Origin: Diadophis punctatus similis
Taxonomy: Eukaryota > Chordata > Lepidosauria > Squamata > Dipsadidae
Reading direction: 5' to 3'
NCBI GenBank assembly: GCA_023053685.1
Contig: JALIGW010000001.1
Span: 161,922,047-161,986,046, forward strand
DNA length: 64,000 nucleotides
The position numbers and the translations under genes are program-made. Positions 52,101 to 61,093 of this stretch are shown in pieces. How positions within the stretch are numbered: position 1 is the first letter of the stretch; every line of letters begins with the position of its first letter. The notes under the pieces were generated by a model that had not been told where the DNA came from, made no database searches, and was given only the letters and a program-made list of their open reading frames with translations.

Positions 52101-55100
52101 ATGGGTGTATAAATTAAAGACTGGTGTGGATGGCACTGTTACCCATAAAGCAAGATTAGTTGCTCAGGGATTTGCTCAATCAGATAAGGATTATGATGAG
52201 GTATTTGCACCTAGTCTGAGAGCAAATACATTGAGAGGAGCATTAGTTTGGGCAGCTAAAAATAAATGCATAATTAATCATGTAGATGTCGAAACTGCAT
52301 ATCTACATGCACCTTTACAACATACCATTTATATGAGAAAGCCATTAGGTTTAAAAGATGATGGAAAAAATGATTATTGGAAATTAAAGAAAAGTCTTTA
52401 TGGTTTAAAGCAATCAGGTTATGAATGGAATAAATGCATTGTAAAAGAATTAGTTTCCATGGATTTTAAAGCTGGTATAGCTGATCCTTGTTTATTTAGG
52501 AGAGAGAAAGATGGTTTGATTTCTCTGTTGCTATTATTTACAGATGATATAGCGATTATAACAAAGACTGAACAAGTAGCAAATGATATTGTTTCTGAAT
52601 TACAAAGAAAGTTCAAGATTAGAAATTTAGGAGAAATTAAACATTATTTCGGTCTTGATATAATGAAGACAAATAGAGGATTCAAAATTTCGCAAGCTAA
52701 GAAGATTAGCCAATTGTTAAAAAGATATAACCTGGATAATTGTAAAACTGTTAAGACACCAATGGATCAGGGATTTACAAATAGTGATACTAAATGTCCT
52801 GTGTTTGATAAGGAGATATATCAGTCTCTAATTGGTAGTCTCTCATATTTGAGTAATTGGTCTAGACCAGATATATCTTACAGCGTAAATCAACTGGCTA
52901 GATATAATGCTGAACCAAATGAAAGGCATTGGCAAGCAGCTAAACGAATACTTAGATATCTAAAGCACACAATACATTATTCTTTATATTTAGAACCGAG
53001 AAATGAATTAGTGTTAACTGCATATGCTGATGCAAGTTTTGCTACTGATGCAATGACTCGCAAATCAACATCAGGTATAGTGGTAATGTTGGGTAATGCT
53101 TTAATAGGGTGGAAATCTATTAGGCAACAACATATTAGTTTATCCACTATGGAAGCAGAATTCTCGAGTTTATCATTAATGTGTACAGAATTGGTGTATT
53201 ATAAACAATTGTTAAAGGATATAGGAATTACTGTACAGGAGCCATTTATTGTGTATGAAGACAATCAATCTGCCATTAGTATGGCTAATAGTTTGGCTGT
53301 GAAAACAAGGTCGAAACATACTGATTTGAGATATCTGAATGTTAGACAATGTGTTCAAAATAAAATGGTTAAGTTGGAATACTGCATGACTGAACAGAAT
53401 ATTGCAGATCATTTCACTAAAGCGCAAGGTGCAATTAAACACAAAGAGTGTTGTGAAAACTATGGTTTAAAGATGTAAGGTATTATATATTGATCTACCC
53501 AAAGGGGAGAATGTTAGGTCTCTGACCATAACTGATTGGATAGATAATATATGTCTAGCTTTTAACAGCTATAAGTCTGTTTAGCTTAGGTGTTGCAGAC
53601 TGCCACAAGAGGGAGCTAGAGTTCACAGCTTATTTCTCTGGGAGTCCCTCTCTGTTTGTCTTTGGTCTCTGCTACTCAGTGTGTGTATTCTCTGCTACTC
53701 ATTAGAGCAAGGCCTAGAGTATGTATGCTCTGCATTTCTCTCTGTGTTGTAGTTATGTATTATAGCTAAAATGTATTTGTACTGGATAATACTTGGATTG
53801 TTATTATGACTATTAAGTGTATGACTTTGGACTGTTTATAGGAAAATGCTATTTCTTAAAGTAAACTTTTAACTCAAGTTAGTGTATCTGTGTGTGGCTG
53901 AGTACTTATTCACAACTGATCACAATCTAAACGTTTCTGTATGCACAACCTTGGTAACACAAGGAATACTCTGCTAATACATTAACAGTTATCTAGCCAG
54001 GTTTGTAGATTGGTGCAGTTACTTATCTTATAACTATTTGTTTAACATCTGTTTGAAGTTACAACACTGAAAAAAAGTGACTTACGAGTCCTCGCACTTA
54101 CAACCTCACACTTAAAAGTATCCCGTCACATGATCAAAATTCAGGCACTTGGCAACCAGCACATATTTACAATGGTTGCAGCATCCCAGATCATGTGATT
54201 ACCACTTGCAACTTTCCAAGCTAGCTTCCAACAAAGTCAATGGGGGAAGCTGGATTTGTTTAATGATCATACGATTCGAAACTGCAGTGATTTGGTTAAC
54301 TGTGGCAATTTTTGGGGGTAAAATCTGGCATGACTCACTTAACAACCACCTTGCTTAGCAACAGAAATTCTGGTCGAGACTACCTGTGTACCTTATTTTC
54401 GTACACCTGCTTAAGAGGGTGGAGGTGCAGAAGAGAACAGCTGCATACTAGAATGTTCGACATTTCAACATATGCACTAACATACCAATTCAAATAAATA
54501 TGCTACTTCTTTTTATCATTTCATCTTTTAATAAGATGAATGTGTTTTATTAGGTTCTAATTGGGCAATAATTCTGATTCTAGGTACTACAGGCAGAAAT
54601 ATTAAAATTCAAGAACCAATGCCATTCTAATAGTTTTTCCTATAAAAGTGAAAAAACATTAAATGATTTCTAAAAAAACCTAATACCATTAGGTGCTGTC
54701 ATTGACAAGCTAAACTTGAAACATAGTTGCTCCAAAAATAACTAATACAGTGGCAGGGTACATTAAGAAGCACTGTATAAATAACATATGAAGTCCTAAT
54801 TCCCCTCTATTTTATGTGCAGTGCTTTCTTGAGCATATTTGGAATTCAGAGGAATTTCAGAAACACCATTTCAATTTGATTGCTACTATTACTTGGCTAT
54901 TAATGACACCTCTTTCTATTTGTACTATTACTTGATGTATATAGGTAGCCCTCACTTATTAACCACTTGTACAGTGACCATTTGACCGTTTGAAATTGTG
55001 ATAGCCCTGAACTTAGAATTTACTAGTTATACTTATAGCTAATCCGCAATGTTCTGGATGTCATAGCTCCCATCTGGTCATGTGATTGAGATTCAGGCAC

Positions 55101-58100
55101 TTGGCAACCAACTTACATTTATGATGTACAACCCATATCCCATGCTCACATTATGGAGATTTACAACGCTTCCTGTTGGCTTCTCACAAGCAATGTCAAT
55201 GAGGAAGATGGTGGGAAGGTCATAAATTGTTCCATCTACTCTCCAACCTTCCTGCACTGCTGCAACTTGCTCCCCAAATTTGCATGCTGCATCTAGCCTT
55301 CCAAGCCCTCCCCCATTCATGCATGTTCTTACGCAGCCTCCCAGGGCCTAGCCCATGTTTCTTATCTGGGACTCCCTGCTTTCCCCAATGCATTCGTTAA
55401 TCGAATGCACAGGTTGTTAAGTGCACATGAGATATCTCAGGCTGGGGAAGACCATGGGGGGACCTAGTGCTGGAACAGGCCACCTGCTTCTAACCACCCA
55501 AAGCCTCCCCGCATCCACTGAGATATCTCATGCTCCCTTGGGGTCCCCATAGTTGCTTCCCCCTCCCTGCATCCTGCCCCGCTGGGTCTGCACAGGTGAA
55601 ATCTAAGCTTCACCAGCACCTGAGTAAAAGAGACGGAGCTTGCAGTTCAGCCCGAGACAAAGGAAACAAGCTCTGCATTGATTGGTTGCCGATGCCTTCA
55701 TGCCCCAATCCCTGAAGCTGCTGATTCAAACTAGCCACCCAGTCGCAAGCAGAAGGCTGTTGTTGTGCTGCCCAGGCTGGGACCAAACAAAGCTTGCAGG
55801 GATGCTGGCCCTGTGACAGAAAAACCAAAGTTTTTTTTTTTTTACTCAGAAGCTGATGAAGCTATTTTCCTTAGATCTCGCATTCTTATAGCTTCATAAG
55901 TGTCTGAGTAAAAGATGGCCACTTTTCTGCCACATGGGTTAGCCTTCTCTGGAGCTCTTCGAAAGGTAAGTGAGCGATTGGAAACAAGGTGGGGAGGAGC
56001 AAGTGGAATCTGGTGGGGGGGGGGCTAGCAAAGCAGACCCAGTGCCTCTGTAGACCTGGCAGAGGCGGGATGGGGGGGCGAAGGCAGGGGGCATGTTGCA
56101 AGGTCTCTGCGGTCCGTCGTAAGGACAAACGGCTGCTGTGGTGCTGCAACATACGTAACTTCAGAACTGGGTCATAAGTACTTTTTTTGGGGGGGGGAGG
56201 AATGTCATAATTTCAAACCATCAGTAAATGAACAGTCATAACTCGAGGAATACCTGTATTACACTGCTAACCGCAGACAGCATTTTAAATCTATTTTAAG
56301 GATAAAACTTATTGAATTCAAAAGTATTTATATTATCCTAAGATTGGATGAACATTGACAGAAGTTTTGGGTCATTATTGTTTAGGTGTTTTCTTTACCT
56401 TTCCTTGAGGATATTCAAGTGCTTTTCAGTTTCATTGTAATCTTGTGTAATTTCATAGAGAAGAGCTCTGTAAAGAGAGAGAATATATTAACATTTTTCA
56501 CCCATATGCATATTATGTGATGCTTTTATGTCTTTGCCTGGAAAAAGTGTTAATAGCAGGCACAAAATCATTTGCACACAAAGATATCCTCAGTATAAAC
56601 AGGATTGATTTGTGTCTTACTTTCTGCTTTTGAACATTTCCTGTGTAATTGTTAGCATTTATGTGTTGATTTTATGTAACACCAGATGTATTTGTTTACA
56701 TGTAATTAAGTGCAACCAAAACCATTGTGCAAAAATTCAGCTAGCAATCAATACCAATTCCTTTTTATTCCAATGTGTGTTTACATGCACTCTGTGCAAC
56801 TGAAACTACTGTGCAAGTGAAGACATCGTTTGTTATTGCCAAAAATCCAGCAAATACCAGTACTGCATTTCAGAGGTGTCCATTTGGATGAAATCAGTGC
56901 AATCAAAATTATTGTGCAATTAAAGCAATCATTCAGATTTGCAAAAATCAATATCTGATTATTTGCTAATAATCAAAATCAATATCTTTTTTCATTCCCC
57001 AAATTCTTTTATTTAGAAGATATTAATATTGACAACTACATTTATTAACGTAGGTGAAACTTTCTAAAAGGAGATAATGAATACTTACATTATTGTCCAA
57101 TGGATTTTTGATCCTAGACTCTTTTTAATGTTTTTTGGAAGTCGTTGGCATTTCACTTTTTGTTTTGAATGAATTATGAATGTTGTTCCCACAGATACTG
57201 ATTCAGCTGCAAAAAGTAAGAATGCTGAAAAACTTTCACCTAAATCTGGTTAGACTGCTGTGCTCTAAAACACATACTTAGTGTTATACAATTCAAGTGA
57301 GATGTTGGCAATATTTGCTCAGTAAGATTTCCTTTATAAGCAATAGAGAAATTACAACAAATAAATTTAAACCAATGTGGCTAAATCCTGGACTCAAAAT
57401 ACCCTCAAAATATTAGGGTTTGTTTAGATTTTTGTATCAGCTTTATTGCAATACAAACCTAAGGAAACAACCAACAAAAAGTATAGAATGACATCAAACA
57501 AAATCTAAAATTTTTCCATATGATTTTTAATTAAGGAATTATAGCTCCATTTGGTATCCAGTTTTAAGTTTTCTGATTTAAAGTTCAATATAGTATGCTT
57601 AGACATTTATACAAGCTTCTCAATATGCATCTCAAATAACAGACATATTGACCCTTACATATTAGTCAATATTTCATCTATTTCATGTCTTTTTCTGTCT
57701 GCTAAATAAATAAATAGAAATAATTATAATCCTATGGGGTTCTTCTATATCTGTCAGCTGCAGTTACATGATGTCTATACCAGAAAATCTTGATACATTC
57801 TTGTAGAAATCCTCGAGATCTTATTTTATAAAAGATATTACAAAATAAATAACTATAGAATTTATTTCATTGTTGAGTGAGACCATGCAATTCAATAACT
57901 ATGTCGTTTAAAACTTGATAAAGGGAGTAGCCACTGGACAGCAGCATTGAAATAATTATTTTGTACATGGAGAATTACTGTTAAATGGTTATTTGCTCCA
58001 ACAGTAATAGTTTTATAACTATATCAGGTGTACAGTTATATTTCTGATAGGGTGACAAAAGAAAAAGCTTCAAAAACGTATGCGTGATTGATGAAAAAAT

Positions 58101-59138
58101 TCCATAAAGCTTTTGTGGATTACCAAGGAAAGGGAACACACAGGTCTTGGCTAGCTAATGTGTTTGAAAGGTAAGTGGGTTTTTTTTAGTCTCCCAAGAA
58201 TAAAAATAACACAAGACTCTTTGGTTTTGTTAGTTTAACTTAGTCTGTCAAACATTTTTTACAAAATTAACATTATCTTCTATCATTTGCTTTTAAGTTT
58301 GAGACATACTTTACATTTATTTTGCTATGTATCATTACATTCAATTCAAGTATTTTATTTATTTTATTTATTGAATTTATATTGCCGCCTATTCACCCAT
58401 GGCGACTCAAGGCAATTTACAGAATATAAGACCACATTTAAAACAATAAAAATTAATAAAAAGATTCAAATTAATATAGTACAATATAACAAAATCACAC
58501 ATCCCACCTCCCAGCAACAGCAGATCACACGAGCCATTTAATGGGCTCCATCCCGCTCTGGATTCCCCAGGCCCGCTGGCAGAACCAGATCGTCAGCGCC
58601 TTTCAGAAGAGTATTAGAGTGGGAGTCATTCTAATCTCTGGGGGAATGATGTATAGTTAATTATTTGATGCAAAGGACCCTGAGATTTTAAAATAACAAT
58701 ATATTTGAATGAGTATTTTCTTTTTATTGTCCAACCTATGTATACAGTGCATTCAGAAAGTATTCAGACCCTTCACTTTTGTCAATTTTACTATGCTGCA
58801 GCCTGATTCTACAGTTGTTGAAATTCATTTTTTTCCTCATTAATCTACACTCTGTACCTCATAATGACAGAGTGAAAACAGAATTTTAGAAATGTCTGTA
58901 AATGAACATGACAAATATTTTCTTTTGTTGATCACTGCCCCAGTTTTGTCCCAAATTCTGTGGGACAAGGTAAAGACAGTCAAGAGGCAAAAATAATTCG
59001 AAACAACTGCATTATAAATACTAATATGGCTTAGCCACTCATTTTCAGGGTTCTCATAGATAAGAAATGTAAAACAATACCTTCAATAAACATTGTTTCC
59101 TCTTCCATTTCCATCTTCGAAACTAGTAGTATTTCTTG
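36976..59138 (-). CDS. CENPQ: Centromere protein Q, coding exons
   Basis: Subunit of the CENP-O/P/Q/U complex of the constitutive centromere-associated network at the inner kinetochore. Minus-strand exons: 59081-59138, 57089-57206, 56399-56467, 43533-43662, 38232-38351, 37265-37342, 36976-37119. They join in phase to TGA. The first Met in the 5'-most coding exon gives 230 residues; the human protein is about 268, the difference being its basic N-terminal tail. Features: KCQRLPKNIKKSL, a coiled coil from NETEKHLNILKERLLK through KFQKKIKALEHELKTLEAEA, and a C-terminal LPALQNEVLKIENPHALL block, all collinear with human CENPQ as I remember it. It lies between GLYATL3 and MMUT, as in mammals. The exact start codon is unresolved, since the 59081 exon is open at its 5' end. 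Two introns exceed 5 kb because of transposon load. Confidence 0.9.
37265..37342 (-). CDS. CENPQ: CENPQ exon
   Basis: 78 nt. The acceptor TTTCCAG is chosen over TCATAG, 11 nt further in, because only the former keeps phase 0. Encodes LFHRDANHDLGLPDLPVEY and ends FKLPALQ. Confidence 0.87.
37555..38109. mobile_element. Mariner-like non-autonomous element
   Basis: CAGGTAGTCCTTGACTTAC to AAATTGAAGACTACCTG with TA at 37553-37554 and 38110-38111. It sits in the short intron between two CENPQ exons. The interior repeats a GTGAC...GGGATGCTGCAAT unit three times. Confidence 0.78.
38232..38351 (-). CDS. CENPQ: CENPQ exon
   Basis: 120 nt after ACCATAG, phase 0. Coil KFQKKIKALEHELKTLEAEA. Confidence 0.88.
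39640..40390 (+). mobile_element. CR1 LINE endonuclease-domain fragment
   Basis: Reads a degenerate NAQSMRKVNLEGL-like start, then KLWWDETHDLNVLLEGFKLF, TRPDKRGVILYVTNN and AISIYYRPPKQTEEINELL, an EN-domain signature of CR1 ORF2. The reverse-transcriptase part is absent. Confidence 0.75.
40496..40797. mobile_element. hAT-type non-autonomous element, 302 bp
   Basis: The ends CAGTGATGACGAACC and GGTTCGCCATCATGG are inverted. Flanks TTCTAGAG and TTTTAGAG match at 7 of 8 bases. Same family as 48280-48724. Confidence 0.8.
41497..42040 (-). mobile_element. L2/CR1-clade LINE 3' end (minus)
   Basis: Encodes LHWLPICLRVQFKVL, GPGYLRDRILPHTSLRP and WNQLPPETRTIPTLLAFRKA on the minus strand, then GCCGCCCTGAGTCCTTCGGG and an AAATA tail. 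About 120 bp from the inverted copy at 42157. Confidence 0.85.
42157..42604 (+). mobile_element. L2/CR1-clade LINE 3' end (plus)
   Basis: Encodes the same LINE C-terminus (VGLLQVPSTKQCRLAGPRGR, WNQLPPEIRIIPTLLAFQ) with an early frame break, then GCCGCCCTGAGTCCCCAGGG and a TAAATAAATAA tail. Confidence 0.85.
43533..43662 (-). CDS. CENPQ: CENPQ exon
   Basis: 130 nt, acceptor CTGAAG (weak pyrimidine tract). Encodes LLKCIETLEVPVNELNYL and an EEEKKYILMEEEFERLE coil. Confidence 0.87.
43771..44532. mobile_element. TA-flanked DNA element with 23-bp inverted ends
   Basis: CCCGTGTTTCCCCGAAAACA on the left and GTCTTATTTTTAGGGAAATA on the right are inverted, flanked by TA on both sides. The interior holds three copies of a ~100-bp GC-rich unit (CTGCAGCCAGGCCACCCATG): direct near 43915 and 44115, inverted near 44285-44385. 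No transposase frame. Confidence 0.65.
44704..46013. mobile_element. Mariner-like element, split by hAT insertion
   Basis: ATAGGTGGTCCTCAACTTAT at the left and GTAAGTCAGGGACTATCTGT at the right. The element at 44993-45895 sits inside it. Confidence 0.7.
44993..45895. mobile_element. hAT-type element with nested palindromes, 903 bp
   Basis: Perfect 8-bp duplication ATCTAACG at 44985-44992 and 45896-45903. The ends CAGCGGTTCCCAACC and GGTTGGGAACCGCTG are exact inverted repeats of 15 bp. Very GC-rich. The interior is a set of hairpins (45050-45140, 45450-45528, 45660-45752) and a larger inverted repeat joining 45155-45280 with 45290-45400. No transposase. Confidence 0.9.
46530..47035 (+). mobile_element. 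L1 LINE ORF2 C-terminal fragment
   Basis: Reads PSIRLAKMSKNLSPMCWKCK, FYHMWWECPKARDFW and LPELYLLGI-like text, the conserved C-terminal Cys region of L1 ORF2. A frame break near 46886 is followed by FHEIWNNMYHWLEV. Confidence 0.8.
47060..47368. mobile_element. Terminal-repeat DNA element, partial
   Basis: The left end CCGTGTTTCCCCGAAAATAA is like the element at 43771. No certain right end was found; GTCTTATACTCCGAAAAATA at 47917-47936 is the end of a related element. Confidence 0.45.
47369..47464. repeat. Perfect 41-bp palindrome with 14-nt loop
   Basis: The arm at 47369-47409 (TTAAGACTTGTGGACTTCAA and on) is the exact reverse complement of 47424-47464. It is followed by GCCAAGGTTGGAAACCACTG, which resembles an hAT right end. 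Confidence 0.95.
48224..49047. mobile_element. hAT-type element, host of two later insertions
   Basis: The left end CAGGGTGTATTTGATTTAAA and right end ATTTTTATCCACCCTG are inverted. The left flank GTTACCTA (48216-48223) matches GTTATCTA, found after the copia element at 53988-53995, at 7 of 8 bases. The copia element therefore interrupts the right-hand duplication. Confidence 0.85.
48280..48724. mobile_element. hAT-type element nested in the 48224 element, 445 bp
   Basis: The ends CCGTGATGGCGAATC and GGTTCGCCATCACTG are inverted. Flanks CACTAGTA and CACTAAAT match at 6 of 8 bases. GC-rich interior rich in CATGCGCATG-like words. Confidence 0.75.
49053..49528 (+). repeat. 5' LTR of copia element
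   Basis: 476 bp, starts TGTTAGGTCTCTGACC and ends TACATTAACA. It should carry the promoter. Confidence 0.96.
49530..49544 (+). promoter_or_regulatory. Primer-binding site, initiator tRNA-Met anticodon arm
   Basis: GGTTATGGGCCCAG, starting two bases after the LTR, is complementary to the anticodon stem-loop of vertebrate initiator tRNA-Met as I remember it, not to the tRNA 3' end. The insect copia element is known to be primed this way by a tRNA fragment. Confidence 0.8.
49621..53478 (+). CDS. Copia gag-pol polyprotein, 1285 residues, unbroken
   Basis: Single frame from ATG at 49621; the frame is open a little further upstream but without an ATG. Order: gag (about 1-215), zinc knuckle (Y224, C227, H232, C237), aspartic protease DSGA at D274, integrase zinc site H401-H406-C433-C436, integrase core D464, D526, E562 (spacing 35), reverse transcriptase with D889 and FTDD (D975, D976), and RNase H with D1137, the EAE at 1178-1180 and D1214. 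Protease-integrase-RT-RNase H order identifies Ty1/copia. The first knuckle Cys is replaced by Tyr. No stop or frameshift. It would make capsid and enzymes for its own copying; it is not a host gene. Confidence 0.97.
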   Translation: MAQEQSTSLSLITRLDGTNYVSWSMKCSLLLRKEGLWTVVNNPPDITAWDPTNAEDKKKIADFNRDNEKALSIIGLTLSDRQLVHIHGEDSAAKCWSTLKRLYVRDSVGAHIHLTRKLFRARLLKGGDMLAHLEFMKRTLQELHEKELIFSELHQVYIILSSLDDSYDDYVSSLEVLTRDELTLTGIIGRLLEESRRRQDRKQLREKQPQEVKLSSTAYIVRKYYSCGAKGHIARFCKKGKKQNASNMQRAYNDVSVAISSTNKTVSHDIWIIDSGASQCITKSKEKFVNMTKSNQHVSLANGWKLRVSGEGNAYCSCINESLPMLYVPNLIYNLLSVRELVKAGFVVTFQGDKCLIEKQGKRVTARLHDGLYIIHDSPLNKANSVDENRKPHDECIHLLHRRMGHLNFKILKKTVELSNGIKLKPCARYLNCNACNQEKSKVIPANRLNGFKTKEPLEVVFADLIGPKKPSLGGACYILSIIDHFSRYGFCYLMKTKTETYQHFVNWLRFVERKMNKKLVSLVTDNGTEFTNKRFEDMLKRAGIEHKRSAPFRPQHNAHIERRGQTLQAMSRTMISDSGLPERLWGEAIMCANHVLNNVVNATTGELPFTRWYGRKPNLSYLHTFGAPAWVHIPTQVRRKGQHRARKLCFVGYESNHRSFRFWEPGTTRVYCSASAKFLEHVGWSKLEQEYKEQDSIVVEDPLFPDYSDKNSTDDRIVKESSIEEPSMDDVEDTSIGEEKEEEIPTTCTKLPRRSTRERRPPDRYQASIVCQINVEPSNYNELKLYPTKEQVAWQEAMNKELKSLKDLEVYEDVKLPPGERAIGCRWVYKLKTGVDGTVTHKARLVAQGFAQSDKDYDEVFAPSLRANTLRGALVWAAKNKCIINHVDVETAYLHAPLQHTIYMRKPLGLKDDGKNDYWKLKKSLYGLKQSGYEWNKCIVKELVSMDFKAGIADPCLFRREKDGLISLLLLFTDDIAIITKTEQVANDIVSELQRKFKIRNLGEIKHYFGLDIMKTNRGFKISQAKKISQLLKRYNLDNCKTVKTPMDQGFTNSDTKCPVFDKEIYQSLIGSLSYLSNWSRPDISYSVNQLARYNAEPNERHWQAAKRILRYLKHTIHYSLYLEPRNELVLTAYADASFATDAMTRKSTSGIVVMLGNALIGWKSIRQQHISLSTMEAEFSSLSLMCTELVYYKQLLKDIGITVQEPFIVYEDNQSAISMANSLAVKTRSKHTDLRYLNVRQCVQNKMVKLEYCMTEQNIADHFTKAQGAIKHKECCENYGLKM
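53501..53511 (+). promoter_or_regulatory. Polypurine tract of copia element
   Basis: AAAGGGGAGAA directly before the 3' LTR, the expected plus-strand primer. Confidence 0.88.
53512..53987 (+). repeat. 3' LTR of copia element
   Basis: 476 bp, identical to the 5' LTR except at 53922. Confidence 0.96.
54075..54386. mobile_element. Mariner-like element relic
   Basis: GTGACTTACGAGTCCTCGCA to GGTCGAGACTACCTG; the left end is eroded. Confidence 0.55.
54942..56256. mobile_element. Mariner-like non-autonomous element, 1.3 kb
   Basis: TAGGTAGCCCTCACTTATTA to CATAACTCGAGGAATACCTG, with TA on both sides. Same family as 32626-33433. The right end stops about 140 bp from a CENPQ exon. Confidence 0.72.
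56399..56467 (-). CDS. CENPQ: CENPQ exon
   Basis: 69 nt after CTTTACAG. Encodes ALLYEITQDYNETEKHLNIL, the start of the coiled coil. Confidence 0.88.
57089..57206 (-). CDS. CENPQ: CENPQ exon
   Basis: 118 nt after TTTTGCAG. Basic segment with HSKQKVKCQRLPKNIKKSL, ending at donor AAT/GTAAGT. Confidence 0.88.
58351..58660 (-). mobile_element. L2-type LINE 3' end (minus)
   Basis: On the minus strand it ends GCCTTGAGTCGCCATGGGTG, GGCGGCAATATAAATTC and then an AAATA tail. The coding part is too short to place. Confidence 0.6.
58743..58917. mobile_element. Tc1-like transposon end
   Basis: Starts after TA with CAGTGCATTCAGAAAGTATT, then CATAATGACAGAGTGAAAAC. This closely resembles the terminal repeat of fish Tc1-like transposons as I remember it. 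No right end or transposase was seen. Confidence 0.7.
59081..59138 (-). CDS. CENPQ: CENPQ exon, 5'-most coding exon found
   Basis: 58 nt after TTCTATAG. Encodes QEILLVSKMEMEEETMFIE plus a split Ala. The candidate start is the first Met. The exon has no upstream stop, so an earlier coding exon is possible. Confidence 0.75.
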
Positions 59139-61093
59139 CTATAGAAAAACATGACATTTATATTTTAAAAACATGCAACAGGTTTTAAAAAAATGTATGC
59201 TCTATACAACTTGGCTTATCAACCTGCATGATAGTTTATGCTAATCTTTTTATGCATTTTAATATGCCCTCTCAATCTTGCTCTTTATCAATCCTGTGTA
59301 TATTCATTGGAATCAAGTCCTACCAAATAGCAGGGCTTGCTTCTGTCTGAATTTTTCTTCTGCCATTCTTTATACATTTCCTTTATAAATAGGTAGCATT
59401 TTCTGTTGCACTTATGAGACGTTTGAATGTTATGTCTTATTTCTAAGATAATCATTGCACTCATCATTCTTATACTGGGTCTAAAAATGTTTGTTCTCTC
59501 CAATCCTATCTTTACCAAATACCATCTTTACCCATAGAATTTGATTTTATTTCCTTACTGCATCTTATTGCATAATAATGAACAGCTTTAAACAGAAAGA
59601 TGATTCAAGTTACTGAATAGTCCTCACACTATGGTCCCTGAATGCCATATAATTAACTGGGGTATACTTCTAACTAGATACACTTAGAATTATGCAGTAC
59701 TGTAAATTATTATTAGAGCTGTGCAAAGGATCTGAAGGGCACTTCTCAAACCATGCAGTACAAGAAAAGCATCCTCCCCCAAACAACCATGCCCTCTGAA
59801 AGATTTGGTCCAGCTGTTTCCCACATCACTTATGTGCATATGCTGAACCCAACACAGATAACTTTTTCAGCAAAGTAAAACAACTCTTCATTTGCAAAAT
59901 CCTAGGTAGCATGTCTTGCTATATTTTTGTTTATATAGACCACTAATCAGAACTGAAATCCCCATATAAAGTTCATATTCATGCAATGACTTCAGTTTTT
60001 GTTTTACATTATTATTATGTCCAATAAAGGATTTCAATAGCTCAGTAAACTATGTAAAAATACTTACAAAAATAGGTACTTCATCTTACGACTGGTTGCT
60101 TAGCATCTGTGGTGTTTGCTTTACAATAGAATTAGTTTTAAAAGGTCAGGACAGAAAATATGTGTCCATACCAAATATATATATAGATCTAGCACCATTC
60201 TTTTCACCAACACTTCAAAAGTACTGAGCCCTTTATATAATAACTATTCAGCATGTTCACTGTAGACCATCTATACCTCCTAGTGGCCAGTCTACTTCAA
60301 TAGTACATAATTATACACAATGCCTAGTGCTTTTCCAATAGTCTTATTTATGCAAAAGAAAAGAAAAGAAAAGAAAAACAACATATTATATATATTTGCT
60401 GTAACATTAAAATATACTTGTATATTTCCAACACATATGCTATGGTCAGAAATGAATGGTATTATTGAAAAAGCAGAATTTTAATAACAATTTTACACCT
60501 GCTCATTTGGTCTTGCTGAAATCAATGGCAGTTTCTTCTGAGTAAACACACATAGGACTAGGTATTAGAATGAAATTCTAGTCCTTTAGATAAAAATCAA
60601 TATATCTAATAAAGACATGCAGCTGTATCAGCAGAAAAGAGTAGGCAGGTATGTATTAATGCCAATATTTGTTATTGTAATATGTTAATGCTTTATTCTG
60701 TTGCTTTTACTTATTGTAAGTCGCCTGGAGTCTTGGCGAGATGGGCGACTTATATATTTTCATAACAAATAAAATATTAAAAAACTATCCTTTATTCAGC
60801 CAAACATGGCGAAGCACACTTCCACTTAAACCTGTCCTTTGAATACGGTTTCCCCAGCTGAAAACGCCACCGCGGCTGTTCTACCTAATGCCAGCACAGA
60901 GATTTCAATGCCCCAATAAGCCCATTCGCTTTTCAAACACCACACGACTCTCTAAAGGTAGTACCGTACATTGCAATTTATCCGACAGGAGTAATCCGCG
61001 GCGGCTGAAAGCTTGGGCTCTTCTTCCTCCCGAACTCCCTACTAAAATGCCAGTTGCCACAATGCAGGCTCCCCACCTATTCCAGAACTCACC
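59139..61093. other. CENPQ first intron and 5' UTR exon boundary
   Basis: Mostly AT-rich. A LINE-type tail with TAAGTCGCCTGGAGTC lies at about 60700-60785. A donor AACG/GTGAGT read on the minus strand at 61093/61092 marks the end of a probable non-coding first CENPQ exon, which has no ATG. Confidence 0.5.

Larger units (their letters stand above)
49053..53987 (+). mobile_element. Complete Ty1/copia LTR retrotransposon, 4935 bp
   Basis: Two 476-bp LTRs (TG...CA) at 49053-49528 and 53512-53987 differ at one base only (T at 49463, A at 53922). A 5-bp duplication GTTAT lies at 49048-49052 and 53988-53992. Between them are a primer-binding site, one long gag-pol frame and a polypurine tract. It lies in a CENPQ intron in antisense orientation. 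Near-identical LTRs indicate a recent insertion. Confidence 0.97.
43663..56398. other. CENPQ intron, 12.7 kb, almost wholly transposon
   Basis: Holds the copia element, four hAT-type elements, several mariner-like elements and an L1 fragment, all listed separately. Unassigned parts are 44540-44700, 46015-46530, 47500-48220 and 54390-54940. Confidence 0.7.
57207..59080. other. CENPQ intron with a LINE tail and a Tc1 end
   Basis: AT-rich. Holds the elements at 58351 and 58743. Nothing else recognised. Confidence 0.5.

Noticed and set aside
59288..59518. Lys/Arg-rich minus-strand frame as the missing CENPQ N-terminal exon
   Set aside because: Its phase would fit, but the donor is poor, no good acceptor is seen, and part of it resembles an interspersed repeat (also near 60.5 kb).
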